Position numbers and translations under genes: made by a program. A model generated the notes under the pieces. The model did not search any database. It was not told the origin of the DNA and was given only the letters and a program-made list of their open reading frames with translations. DNA of 18,960 bases from Planctomycetales bacterium (GTDB taxonomy: Bacteria > Planctomycetota > SZUA-567): positions 1 to 18,960 of the forward strand of contig BNUQ01000038.1 in the NCBI GenBank assembly GCA_025997475.1. Direction: 5' to 3'. Below, in pieces: positions 1 to 6,648 of the stretch; the first letter of the stretch is position 1, and every line of letters begins with the position of its first letter.

Positions 1-1
1 C

Positions 2-253
2 GTGTCCGAATTCAAGCACCACCGGATTAACCACAGCGAAGATTTTGTTGACGGTAGCAACCACATTAACGGCATTGAGAATTTCTGGCATCAGGCGAAG
101 CGGCACTTACGAAAATTCAACGGCATCGCCAAAGATAAATTCCCTCTATTTTTGAAAGAGTGCGAGTTCCGATTTAACTACGGCAACCCTAAAAATCAGT
201 TGCGCACATTCAAAAAATGGCTCAAAATTTACTCGCAAAAAATAACCAAATAA
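2..253 (+). pseudogene. IS1595-family (ISXO2-like) transposase, C-terminal part, cut by window edge
   Basis: This is the last 83 residues of a DDE transposase. The frame is open to the window edge, so the true start lies upstream; the first in-window codon, GTG, is probably internal. The segment HHRINHS followed by HINGIENFWHQAKR and KECEFRFNYG is the hallmark C-terminus of IS1595/ISXO2-like transposases, which cut and paste their own element. The gene may be intact beyond the edge. About 13 bases after the stop comes a terminal repeat ending in GGACAGCCCC, which bounds the element inside an IS3-family gene. The family call is firm. Whether the copy is active cannot be judged. Confidence 0.85.
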
Positions 254-275
254 CCAATTTATCTAGGACAGCCCC
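251..275 (+). repeat. Right terminal inverted repeat of the IS1595-family element
   Basis: Read inward on the minus strand the end begins GGGGCTGTCCTAGATAAATT, the GGGGCTGTCC start expected for IS1595-family ends. Immediately outside (from 276) the sequence becomes IS3 orfB coding sequence, which places the boundary at about 275. The partner end and target duplication lie outside the window; an 8-bp duplication would be caaatcaa at 276-283. Confidence 0.7.
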
Positions 276-840
276 CAAATCAATTACCGCCGCCAAATAC
301 CCCGTCCCGCTAACCACCGGAAGACACGTTATATCCATCGCCCACACCTGATTAGGCAACCAAATTTCCTTGCCACTCAGCAAATACGGATACTTTCGCT
401 CGCCGGTTCGCGGAACGCTTGCTCGCCGCTTCGGATACACCGCTCGCAATTCCGCCAACCGCATCAACCGCCGCGCCCGCTTCATCGTCATCCCCGCCTC
501 GCGCAACTCGCACGCCACGCGCCGATAACCGTAAAACGGGCGCTTCGTCAACGCCTCCTTGATCGCCGCGAGGTCTTGCGCGTCCCGCGACGAAACCACC
601 GCGCGCTCACGATAATAATACGCCGAGCGACTTATAGTCGTTTGATTTAAGAAACGAACGGCATCCGGTTATTAGCGGACAATAATCGCTTGCATCTGTC
701 CGCTGTTCACTATCAAATCAAGTTCTATTTTTAAGTCAATTGACTATATCGACAACAATTCGCATTGCTCGCCGACCGTCAATCGCTCGTGCGACGGCTC
801 TACAAGTCCGGCTCGCTCCCGAACAGTTGCCGATACTTTT
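276..840 (-). pseudogene. IS3-family transposase OrfB, disrupted by a MITE and truncated by IS1595
   Basis: OrfB is the integrase-like DDE subunit of IS3 elements. It survives in two pieces. Piece one (about 840 to 749) reads ..LVEPSHERLTVGEQCELLS, and piece two (632 to 276) continues with SRSAYYYRERAVVSSRDA. It then has the HTH_21 region (FYGYRRVACELREAG) and the start of the catalytic core (NQVWAMDITCLP, then GYLAAVID). The pieces join in frame if the 112-bp element at 635-746 and one TA copy are removed, giving CELLSISRSAYYY, a typical IS3 sequence. The gene stops after the second catalytic Asp, where the IS1595 end begins, so the catalytic Glu is lost. The copy is dead. Confidence 0.85.
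635..746. mobile_element. MITE-like element 1, 112 bp, inserted in IS3 orfB
   Basis: A non-coding element bounded by imperfect inverted repeats: left TAGTCGTTTGATTTAAGAAA, right (reverse complement) TAGTCAATTGACTTAAAAAT. It is flanked by TA on both sides (633-634 and 747-748). Deleting it with one TA restores the open frame of the IS3 orfB, which fixes the boundaries. TA duplication suggests mobilisation by an IS630/Tc1-mariner-type transposase or a TA-specific IS5-group enzyme; none of matching type is in the window. The interior contains AGCGGACA facing TGTCCGCT, a small hairpin. Confidence 0.85.
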
Positions 841-1104
841 TTTTAGAAATTCCACCTGCACCGACAACTTGCCCACCTGCGCGTATAACGCCTGCTCGCG
901 CCGTTCCACCACCGCCGCGTCCGCTTTCGCGCGCTCCTTCTTGGCGAAAAGTTTCGCCGCGCCGCTCAGCACCTGCTTCTTCCAATCCGACACCTGATTG
1001 GGATGCACCTCGTAAAGCGTCCCGATTTCCTGCACGGTCTTCTCGCCGCGCACCGCCTCCAAACCAACTCTCGCCTTGAACTCCGCCGTGAAGGTCTTAC
1101 GCAT
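736..1104 (-). CDS. IS3-family transposase OrfA, 3' end altered by the MITE
   Basis: The N-terminus MRKTFTAEFKARVGLEAVRG with EIGTLYEVHPNQVSDWKKQVL is the helix-turn-helix of IS3-family OrfA, which binds the element ends. A leucine/heptad region (EQALYAQVGKLSVQVEFLKK) follows. An A8 run near 842-849 lies just where IS3 elements programme translational frameshifting to make the OrfAB fusion. The -1 frame here soon hits a stop, and the orfB frame is the other one, so the junction may have decayed. The reading frame ends inside the right end of MITE 1, so the last few residues are not native. A good ribosome-binding site (AAGGAG) precedes the ATG. Confidence 0.8.
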   Translation of the reverse strand: MRKTFTAEFKARVGLEAVRGEKTVQEIGTLYEVHPNQVSDWKKQVLSGAAKLFAKKERAKADAAVVERREQALYAQVGKLSVQVEFLKKSIGNCSGASRTCRAVARAIDGRRAMRIVVDIVN

Positions 1105-1177
1105 AATCTACTCCTTTCTTGCGCGTAACTTATCTACCTTATTCTCGGCTTTTTCTTGTCCTAAATTTCGGGCGCAT

Positions 1178-1580
1178 TATAATCGACGGGTTGGGCTTAT
1201 TGATTGGCGTCATCGTTCATTCTGCCGACCTGCAAGACCGCGACGGCGCGAAGTTGCTCTTGCCAAAGGTCAAAGGACGTTTGCCGCGCGTGCAACTGAT
1301 CTGGGCGGACGGCGGCGACACGGGTAAACTGATCAAATGGGTCAAAGACGAAACCGCGTGGACGCTGGAAATCGTGAAGCGCAATCGCGATTTACAGACG
1401 TTCAAGGTTTTACCGAAACGGTGGATCGTCGAGCGGATGTTCGGATGGTTAATGTTTTGGCGAATTTTCAATCGGCATCACGAGCGTCAGCACTTAACGG
1501 CGGAAAATATTATGCGGATTGCGATGACCAAAAATATGCTCCGCTACCTGACCCTAAAAAATCCGACAACCATTAAATAA
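1178..1580 (+). pseudogene. IS5-family transposase, C-terminal fragment
   Basis: About 134 residues remain of a DDE transposase of the IS5 group. GLLIGVIVHSADLQDRDGAKLL contains the catalytic Asp block, followed by QLIWADGG. The C-terminal signature VLPKRWIVERMFGWL carries the catalytic Glu. The N-terminal part is missing: homology begins at about 1178, next to the upstream end of the IS3 copy, so IS3 insertion or an associated deletion probably cut it. Upstream codons in this frame do not look like transposase. The sequence after the stop (a GAGCGTGTTGACAA-type motif on the minus strand near 1584-1597) resembles an IS5-group terminal repeat. It is a fragment and not functional alone. Confidence 0.8.
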
Positions 1581-1620
1581 ATTGTCAACACGCTCTAAGA
1601 GAAAATCGCCGAAACCGCTC

Positions 1621-1998
1621 TATAGTCGTTTGATTCAAAAACGAACTTGAGCGCGTGGTCTGCGGGACGAATTTTGACGTAATACCATATTTAGATTAGC
1701 GACTTCCGTTTGCGGTAAATTAGGACATCGCCGGCGATTAACGAGCGCCGTCCCGTAGGGACGCAATGTCGGTAGAAACATCGCGAAAAGACGCACCGTC
1801 CCGTAGGGGACGCAGTCCCGTAGGACGGAATGTCGGTAGCGAGCATCAAGCGCCATTTAACCGACATTGCGTCCCTACGGGACGCGGTTTCAGGGCGGCG
1901 GCGTTTCTACCGACATTTTGCCCCTACGGGGCAAACGGCTGATTGTCCGAGATGCGGACAGGTTATTAGTGTTCTGATTTTTGCATCAAATGACTATT
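1621..1998. mobile_element. MITE-like element 2, about 375 bp, palindrome-rich
   Basis: The left end TAGTCGTTTGATTCAAAAAC (from 1623) and right end (reverse complement TAGTCATTTGATGCAAAAAT, to 1996) match the ends of elements 1 and 3. TA flanks the left side; the right flank is TT, so one duplication base may have mutated or the edge is off by a base or two. The interior holds four copies of a unit pairing a CGTCCC-GTA-GGGACG palindrome with AATGTCGGTAG. Two are direct (about 1746-1779 and 1795-1833) and two inverted (1860-1886 and 1903-1935). AATGTCGGTAGAAAC at 1765-1779 pairs perfectly with 1903-1917. This element fills most of the gene-free stretch 1581-2137; I see nothing else supportable there. 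Confidence 0.7.
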
Positions 1999-2137
1999 AT
2001 AATAGTAAAACAAAGCGTCGGGCGAAAGCGGCGGGACTGACGATGAGCGGTTCTGGCGAATAGCGGCGTAAGTTGCCGGTGATGAACAACGCGCCGCGAT
2101 ACCGGTTCGCAACCCGCTCTCAACCTTGGAAATTACG

Positions 2138-3544
2138 ATGGACTTGGCGTATCACATTGACGACATCACGCTCGCGTTGGTATCCAAAGCCATTAACCAA
2201 ATGGCGCTGATAACCGAGTGGCGGGACAACTGCGAGAAAATCGCCGCCGATGGCGCCGAAAACAGCGCGCCGCTCCGCGCCGTGTTGGCGCAAGCCGGCG
2301 AGATTGACCGCGAGATGACGCACATCTGTCAGGATATCAACGAACTGATGGGGAGCGTCGAGGATTTGAACGACGCCTATCTCGAATCCGAAGAAGACCG
2401 GCGCGCCAAGTCCTCGTTTTTGGCGCGTTTGAATCACGAACTCCGCACGCCGATGAACACGATTATCGGAATGAACGAGCGACTTCTCCGCGACCTCTCG
2501 CCCGACCTTTCCGGTTGCGCCCGCCTTTCCCAAAACGCCGCTAAAAGTTTGCTCGGCATCATCGACGAACTTTTAGATTTCTCCAACCTCGAAGCCGGTA
2601 AAATCGAACTGTGTCCCGCCGCTTACGACAGCGTCGCCCTCATCGACCATTGCGCCGCCCTTGCCGAAGCGCAACTCCTCGGCGCGGCGGTTAAGTTGGA
2701 AGTTCGCTTTGAACCGGCGTTGCCGCGCCGCCTCCGCGGCGACGCCGCCCGCGTGCGCCAAGTGTTGACTAATCTCTTAAACAACGCGGTTAAATACACG
2801 TCCGCCGGCAAAATTACGCTCACCGTCGGGGGCGAATTTTCCGCGCCGGAAACGTTCATTTTGGCGTTGACGGTCGCCGACACCGGCATCGGAATTCGGG
2901 AAAACCATCTCGCGAAAGTGTTCGGCGGTTTCAACCAATTTGATGTCAAAGACGCCCGCGGTTGCGAGGGCGTCGGCTTGGGCTTGGCAATCAGCCGCCG
3001 TTTGTGCCGCTTGATGAACGGCGACCTCACGGTTAAATCGGAGTTCGGCAAAGGAAGCGTCTTCACGGCGCGCATGGCGCAAGCGGCTCCGGCGTCGCCC
3101 CAGCCGCCGGAGCCGGAAAACGACGCGCCGTTCACCGCGCCGACCGCGCGGGTGTTGATTGTTGACGACATCCGCGTCAATTTGTTGGTCGCCGAGAACG
3201 CGTTTTCGCCGTATGAAATGCAAATTTACACGGCGATGAACGGCGCGGCGGCGGTGGAAAAAATTAAGAACGGCGACTACGATTTGGTGTTGATGGATTA
3301 TATGATGCCGGAGATGGACGGCTTGGAAGCGACGCGGGCGATACGGGCGTTGAACGCGGAAAAATACCGGAAATTGCCGATTATCGCGTTCACCGCGAAC
3401 ACCGCCGACGGCATCAAAGAAAAATTATTGCGCGACGGTTTTAGCGATTTTTTAGCGAAGCCGATTGACCTTGATATGCTCCACCAAATCATCGTCCGCC
3501 ATTTGGCGAGCGAAAAGCGGGTAATGAGCGGGGCAGGGCAGTGA
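2138..3544 (+). CDS. Cytoplasmic hybrid sensor histidine kinase
   Basis: A 468-residue kinase with a fused receiver. Residues 1-90 are a helical, probably coiled-coil input region without membrane segments or a recognisable sensor domain. HisKA carries the phospho-accepting His100 in FLARLNHELRTPMN. HATPase_c has the N-box around Asn215 (NLLNNAVKYT), G1 at 248-252 (DTGIG) and G2 at 278-282 (GVGLG). After a Pro-rich linker (about 315-335), the receiver has the acidic pair Asp343-Asp344, phospho-acceptor Asp387 (LVLMDYMMPEMDG), Thr419 and Lys441. All catalytic residues are present. ATG 2138 is preferred over the upstream TTG at 2126; GGAA at 2128-2131 can serve as a ribosome-binding site. With no obvious sensor of its own, it may take its signal from a partner such as the next gene. 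The output is unknown. Confidence 0.9.
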   Translation: MDLAYHIDDITLALVSKAINQMALITEWRDNCEKIAADGAENSAPLRAVLAQAGEIDREMTHICQDINELMGSVEDLNDAYLESEEDRRAKSSFLARLNHELRTPMNTIIGMNERLLRDLSPDLSGCARLSQNAAKSLLGIIDELLDFSNLEAGKIELCPAAYDSVALIDHCAALAEAQLLGAAVKLEVRFEPALPRRLRGDAARVRQVLTNLLNNAVKYTSAGKITLTVGGEFSAPETFILALTVADTGIGIRENHLAKVFGGFNQFDVKDARGCEGVGLGLAISRRLCRLMNGDLTVKSEFGKGSVFTARMAQAAPASPQPPEPENDAPFTAPTARVLIVDDIRVNLLVAENAFSPYEMQIYTAMNGAAAVEKIKNGDYDLVLMDYMMPEMDGLEATRAIRALNAEKYRKLPIIAFTANTADGIKEKLLRDGFSDFLAKPIDLDMLHQIIVRHLASEKRVMSGAGQ

Positions 3545-3608
3545 ACAGTAGTCGGCGGGGAGTGAATAGCGCGAATGCGCAAAGCGATTTTTAGAATAAA
3601 ATCCCACA

Positions 3609-3654
3609 ATTGTTAATTCTTAATTCTTAATTGTTAATTGTTAATTGTTAATTG
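3609..3654. repeat. Heptameric AT-rich tandem repeat (TTGTTAA)n
   Basis: About six and a half copies of a 7-bp unit TTGTTAA, two with C for G, end 14 bases before the next start codon. The same heptamer recurs in the gaps before the genes starting at 16394 and 17318. The stretch just upstream (3541-3600) has a small GCGC-GAAT-GCGC hairpin followed by a T run. Confidence 0.85.
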
Positions 3655-3668
3655 CCCACTGGAAAACA

Positions 3669-4265
3669 ATGCAATTTCAAATTTTCGAGCCCGACATTGA
3701 AGTCAACGCGCCGACGGTTTATGCCATCATCGACGGCGTGGGCGTTTTCACCAATTTATCGCGGCGGTATTTGGGGCAGGTCGGCATCGGCACGGTGGTG
3801 GATAAGAAATTGGTCTTGGATATGGACGGGTGGTATTCGCAGGCGGCGTGGTTGCAGGCGTTTGAGAATATCGCCAAACAAATCGGCGACCGCGTCTTGT
3901 TCAACATCGGCTATTCGATTCCGCGTAACGCGGAATTTCCGGCGCAGGTGACGGACATCGACACCGCCATTCAATCCATCGACATCGCCTATCACTGCAA
4001 CCATCGCAAAAACGGACAACCGTTGTTCGACGCCGCCACCGGCGTCAAGCGCGACGGCATCGGACATTACGGCTACGCGCGGGTTTCGCCGACGATAAAT
4101 GAAATCGTCTGCGTCAGCCACAATCCGTATCCGTGCGCTTTCGACCGCGGGATTTATCTCGCGATGGCGCGCCGCTTCCAACCGACCGCGCGTATCGTCC
4201 ACGACGACGCGCAAGAATGCCGCCAACACGGCGCGGAGACCTGCACTTACCGGATTACGTGGTAG
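3669..4265 (+). CDS. Putative V4R / haem-NO-binding-like sensor protein
   Basis: A 198-residue soluble protein without signal peptide or membrane segments. I do not recognise a named family with certainty. The C-terminal pattern, a helix (RGIYLAMARRFQP) followed by ARIVHDDAQECRQHGAETCTYRITW-like residues (conserved Cys-Arg, Gly, Cys, then aromatic-x-x-x-Trp at the end), resembles V4R and related haem-NO-binding-type ligand domains that feed into signalling proteins. ATG 3669 is chosen over a TTG at 3645 that lies inside the AT repeat. It follows the hybrid kinase on the same strand (gap about 124 bp), so it may be a separate sensor subunit for it; that is inference. It converges with the Nudix gene, with 5 bp between stops. 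Confidence 0.55.
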   Translation: MQFQIFEPDIEVNAPTVYAIIDGVGVFTNLSRRYLGQVGIGTVVDKKLVLDMDGWYSQAAWLQAFENIAKQIGDRVLFNIGYSIPRNAEFPAQVTDIDTAIQSIDIAYHCNHRKNGQPLFDAATGVKRDGIGHYGYARVSPTINEIVCVSHNPYPCAFDRGIYLAMARRFQPTARIVHDDAQECRQHGAETCTYRITW

Positions 4266-4270
4266 TTTCC

Positions 4271-4762
4271 TTACCGGCAATAGGTCCACCGTAGCGGGCG
4301 GTCGTTGGCGTAGGGCATATAGCCGTGAAACGGGCGCGGGTCGGCGTCGAACACGAGCGGCAGGAAATGGCGGTCGCCGTCCCACATCGGCACGGAGTCC
4401 AATTGGTCGAGCGCGAGCCAATGCAAATCGCCCTCTTCGTTTTTCGTGAAGACCTCGCCGGAGAATTCTTCGACGAGAAAAATAAAACATAGCCAATCCT
4501 CGCCGTTCTTGCCGAAGCCCGTCCAGTTAATCGTCCCGCGCAAGGTGATTTTCTCACACTCAATTCCGGCTTCTTCGCGCAGTTCGCGCCGGATGCAAGT
4601 CAGCGCGTCCTCGTCGCGTTCCAAATGTCCGCCCAAGCCGTTGTATTTGCCGAGTTGCGCGTCCGCCGCGCGCGCGTTGCGATGCACCAACAAAACGCGC
4701 CGGCGGTCCGGCGAAAGAACGTAAGCCAACGTGCCGACGATAGGACAATATTTGTTTGCCAT
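4271..4762 (-). CDS. Nudix hydrolase (MutT-like)
   Basis: A 163-residue Nudix pyrophosphatase that hydrolyses a nucleoside diphosphate linked to another group; the likely class is 8-oxo-(d)GTP or another (d)NTP. The Nudix box matches GX5EX7REUXEEXGU exactly at residues 45-67: Gly45, Glu51, Arg59-Glu60, Glu63-Glu64, Gly66. A preceding KYNGLGGH fits MutT-type enzymes. The C-terminal RPFHGYMPYAND-type tail is of unknown role. The substrate cannot be read from sequence. The gene lies 32 bp beyond the last (degenerate) CRISPR repeat and on the same strand, so it may be read from array transcripts or from a promoter inside the array end. No strong ribosome-binding site is visible. Confidence 0.9.
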   Translation of the reverse strand: MANKYCPIVGTLAYVLSPDRRRVLLVHRNARAADAQLGKYNGLGGHLERDEDALTCIRRELREEAGIECEKITLRGTINWTGFGKNGEDWLCFIFLVEEFSGEVFTKNEEGDLHWLALDQLDSVPMWDGDRHFLPLVFDADPRPFHGYMPYANDRPLRWTYCR

Positions 4763-4794
4763 AGTTTTTCGGGGTGGAGGAGAGTTGAAAGAGG

Positions 4795-4902
4795 TGGAGG
4801 AGAGTCCCGCGCGAAATATCGCGCGGAAATCATTTTTTACGGGGCGGGAGCGGGCGCAAATTCAGTCCTTCAATGGAGCCGCGCGAAATATCGCGCGGAA
4901 AT
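4795..4902 (-). CRISPR. Leader-distal (trailer) end of the CRISPR array, cut off by a MITE
   Basis: A perfect 36-bp repeat lies at 4867-4902 and a 36-nt spacer at 4831-4866. The terminal repeat at 4795-4830 has 24 bases matching exactly (the stem and GGAAAT end), while the other 12 are unrelated. Degeneration at the 3' end of the last repeat, read on the minus strand, is typical of array trailers. This supports minus-strand transcription from the cas2 side. The segment was continuous with 5355-6406 before element 3 inserted. Confidence 0.9.
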
Positions 4903-4922
4903 TGTCCCGGCGGCTTTATTTA

Positions 4923-5335
4923 TAGTCGTTCGACTTTAAAAATGAACAGCGACATGCCGTAATTAAAAATTACAAACTCATGTTACGCGCGCCCCAAAAT
5001 AGCAACTGACTTGAAAAAATAAAATCCTTAAAAAAACGCCGTAGGCGTTTAAGGTGAATAACCCCGACCAAGCGACACGTTCTATCGTCGCGCCGGTCGG
5101 GGAGGGCGTCCACCAATCACTGAACCCCGAAGGGGTTCAACCACCGTTCAACCCCTGTCGGGGTTGAGATTGGCGGGGGCGTTTTTCCCCGAGTTGCGCG
5201 GCGGAAACGCCTCGCCGCTCCACTCGGGGTTATTCACATTAAGCCCCTGTCGGGGCTTTTAGCGGAGTTGATGATGACAAATTCGCGTAACATAAGTTAA
5301 GTAAAATTTAGTTCAATTTTTAAGTTAAACGACCA
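4923..5335. mobile_element. MITE-like element 3, 413 bp, inserted within a CRISPR spacer
   Basis: The left end TAGTCGTTCGACTTTAAAAA and right end (reverse complement TGGTCGTTTAACTTAAAAAT) match elements 1 and 2. TA flanks both sides (4921-4922 and 5336-5337). Outside it, 18 nt (4903-4920), TA and 17 nt (5338-5354) make 37 nt between two perfect CRISPR repeats, the exact spacer size. There is no credible coding sequence. The interior is strongly structured: GTGAATAACCCCGA (5054-5067) pairs perfectly with 5224-5237. Small palindromes such as TGAACCCCGAAGGGGTTCA and AAGCCCCTGTCGGGGCTT also occur. Confidence 0.9.
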
Positions 5336-5354
5336 TATGAATGAAAACGGGATA

Positions 5355-6406
5355 CCTTCAATGGAGCCGCGCGAAATATCGCGCGGAAATTATGCGCGGG
5401 CTATCCCCTTACCCTCCGGCTATCCGCCCCTTCAATGGAGCCGCGCGAAATATCGCGCGGAAATCCGATAATTTTCCCCGCCGTAGGAATCAACGTCAGC
5501 ACCCTTCAATGGAGCCGCGCGAAATATCGCGCGGAAATATGACGGAATGGCGCGGACAATTTCGCGGGGTTGGCCTTCAATGGAGCCGCGCGAAATATCG
5601 CGCGGAAATACGACTTTGACGTCTATTAGCCCGCCCTCTGCGTGCCTTCAATGGAGCCGCGCGAAATATCGCGCGGAAATTGCGCCGTCGCTTAACGCGG
5701 CGACAGGCACGGCAACGACCTTCAATGGAGCCGCGCGAAATATCGCGCGGAAATGACCTCCCCTTTCCCGTCAAGAATCGGAATGCAAGCCTTCAATGGA
5801 GCCGCGCGAAATATCGCGCGGAAATTACCTCATTCTCTATTCTCTACACATAGTAATTGTCGCCCTTCAATGGAGCCGCGCGAAATATCGCGCGGAAATA
5901 CGCTTTTTTGCACAACGCGGGCGAGGGAAAATTTTTCCTTCAATGGAGCCGCGCGAAATATCGCGCGGAAATTTTTTCGCCGGTTTCGCCGGAGAACTCT
6001 TGCCGAGTTCCTTCAATGGAGCCGCGCGAAATATCGCGCGGAAATATTATCGCCGCCTCTTGGAAAAACGGCGACGCAATACCTTCAATGGAGCCGCGCG
6101 AAATATCGCGCGGAAATACGGACGTCGGCAATCGGGAATCCGTAAAGCGTGTTCCTTCAATGGAGCCGCGCGAAATATCGCGCGGAAATGCGAGCGACGA
6201 AATCATCGGCGTGGCGTGGCGAGTGGCCTTCAATGGAGCCGCGCGAAATATCGCGCGGAAATGAGTTGGTTGGCGTTTTGCCGCGTCCGCCGGTCGCGCC
6301 CTTCAATGGAGCCGCGCGAAATATCGCGCGGAAATCGGATAATTTCGGACTTCAAGCGTCATCAGAAACGCCTTCAATGGAGCCGCGCGAAATATCGCGC
6401 GGAAAT
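5355..6406 (-). CRISPR. Type I-G CRISPR array, main part: 15 repeats, 14 spacers
   Basis: Fifteen 36-bp repeats, all identical by eye, begin at 5355, 5429, 5503, 5574, 5645, 5719, 5790, 5864, 5937, 6010, 6082, 6154, 6227, 6300 and 6371. Spacers are 35-38 nt and all different. The repeat contains an 8-bp stem with a 4-nt loop (CCGCGCGA-AATA-TCGCGCGG), the expected Cas6-type processing hairpin. On the minus strand the repeat starts ATTTCC and ends CATTGAAGG, resembling the common ATTGAAAC-like 3' end that becomes the crRNA 5' handle. This, the degenerate repeat at the far end, and the same-strand cas genes put the leader at 6407 and above. The youngest spacer should be 6336-6370. Confidence 0.97.
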
Positions 6407-6466
6407 CTACCTACCGCTAAACGCCGGAAAACAAGGACATTCTCGTTGATAAAACGAGCGGTTCAT
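6407..6466 (-). CDS. Possible 19-residue leader peptide ORF next to the first repeat
   Basis: ATG at 6466 is preceded by a near-perfect ribosome-binding site (AAAGGAGGAAAAATG). The frame reads MNRSFYQRECPCFPAFSGR and stops with a TAG that directly abuts the first CRISPR repeat. The start signal is better than those of several real genes here, but the ORF is short and may be chance; no family is recognised. Confidence 0.25.
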   Translation of the reverse strand: MNRSFYQRECPCFPAFSGR

Positions 6467-6648
6467 TTTTCCTCCTTTCTTTTTCGGTTTAATCGAATGG
6501 GTCATTATCAACCTCACACAAGAAAACACGCTTTTTGCCGGATTTTTTTCGCTTGCGAGCGGCGCCGCGCTTTTTCACACCTCATCACCGCTCGAAACGA
6601 ATTTCCGCGAGTATAGCCGCCTCGCGCCGCAAGGCGCGACTTGCCCAA
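6407..6648 (-). promoter_or_regulatory. Putative CRISPR leader between cas2 and the array
   Basis: This 242-bp gap separates cas2 from the first repeat. The array-proximal half is AT-rich, as leaders usually are. A perfect 7-bp stem with a GCAA loop (TCGCGCC-GCAA-GGCGCGA, 6622-6639) lies just after cas2 but has no T run, so it is not a convincing terminator. I could not identify a promoter reliably. The leader assignment rests on array orientation. Confidence 0.6.

Noticed and set aside
1635..2063. Open frames of 73 and 77 codons in the gap before the histidine kinase
   Set aside because: They consist of palindromic repeat DNA inside MITE 2 and show no protein-like features.
4831..6370. Spacers matching other parts of this window (self-targeting)
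   Set aside because: By eye I found no convincing match; a full alignment of the 16 spacers against the genome and phage/plasmid databases would be needed.
5355..6406. Plus-strand orientation of the array with an AT-rich leader at about 5240-5354
   Set aside because: That AT-rich stretch is the right end of MITE 3. The degenerate terminal repeat at 4795, the ATTGAAGG-type 3' end on the minus strand and the same-strand cas genes all favour the opposite direction.
5341..6616. Several overlapping plus-strand frames and one minus-strand frame across the array with recurring peptides such as FNGAARNIARK
   Set aside because: They are translations of the CRISPR repeat and spacers; the periodic peptide follows the 36-bp repeat, not a protein family.
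6622..6639. Stem-loop TCGCGCC-GCAA-GGCGCGA as a terminator after cas2
   Set aside because: A perfect 7-bp stem, but no T run follows on either strand, so I list it only as part of the leader.
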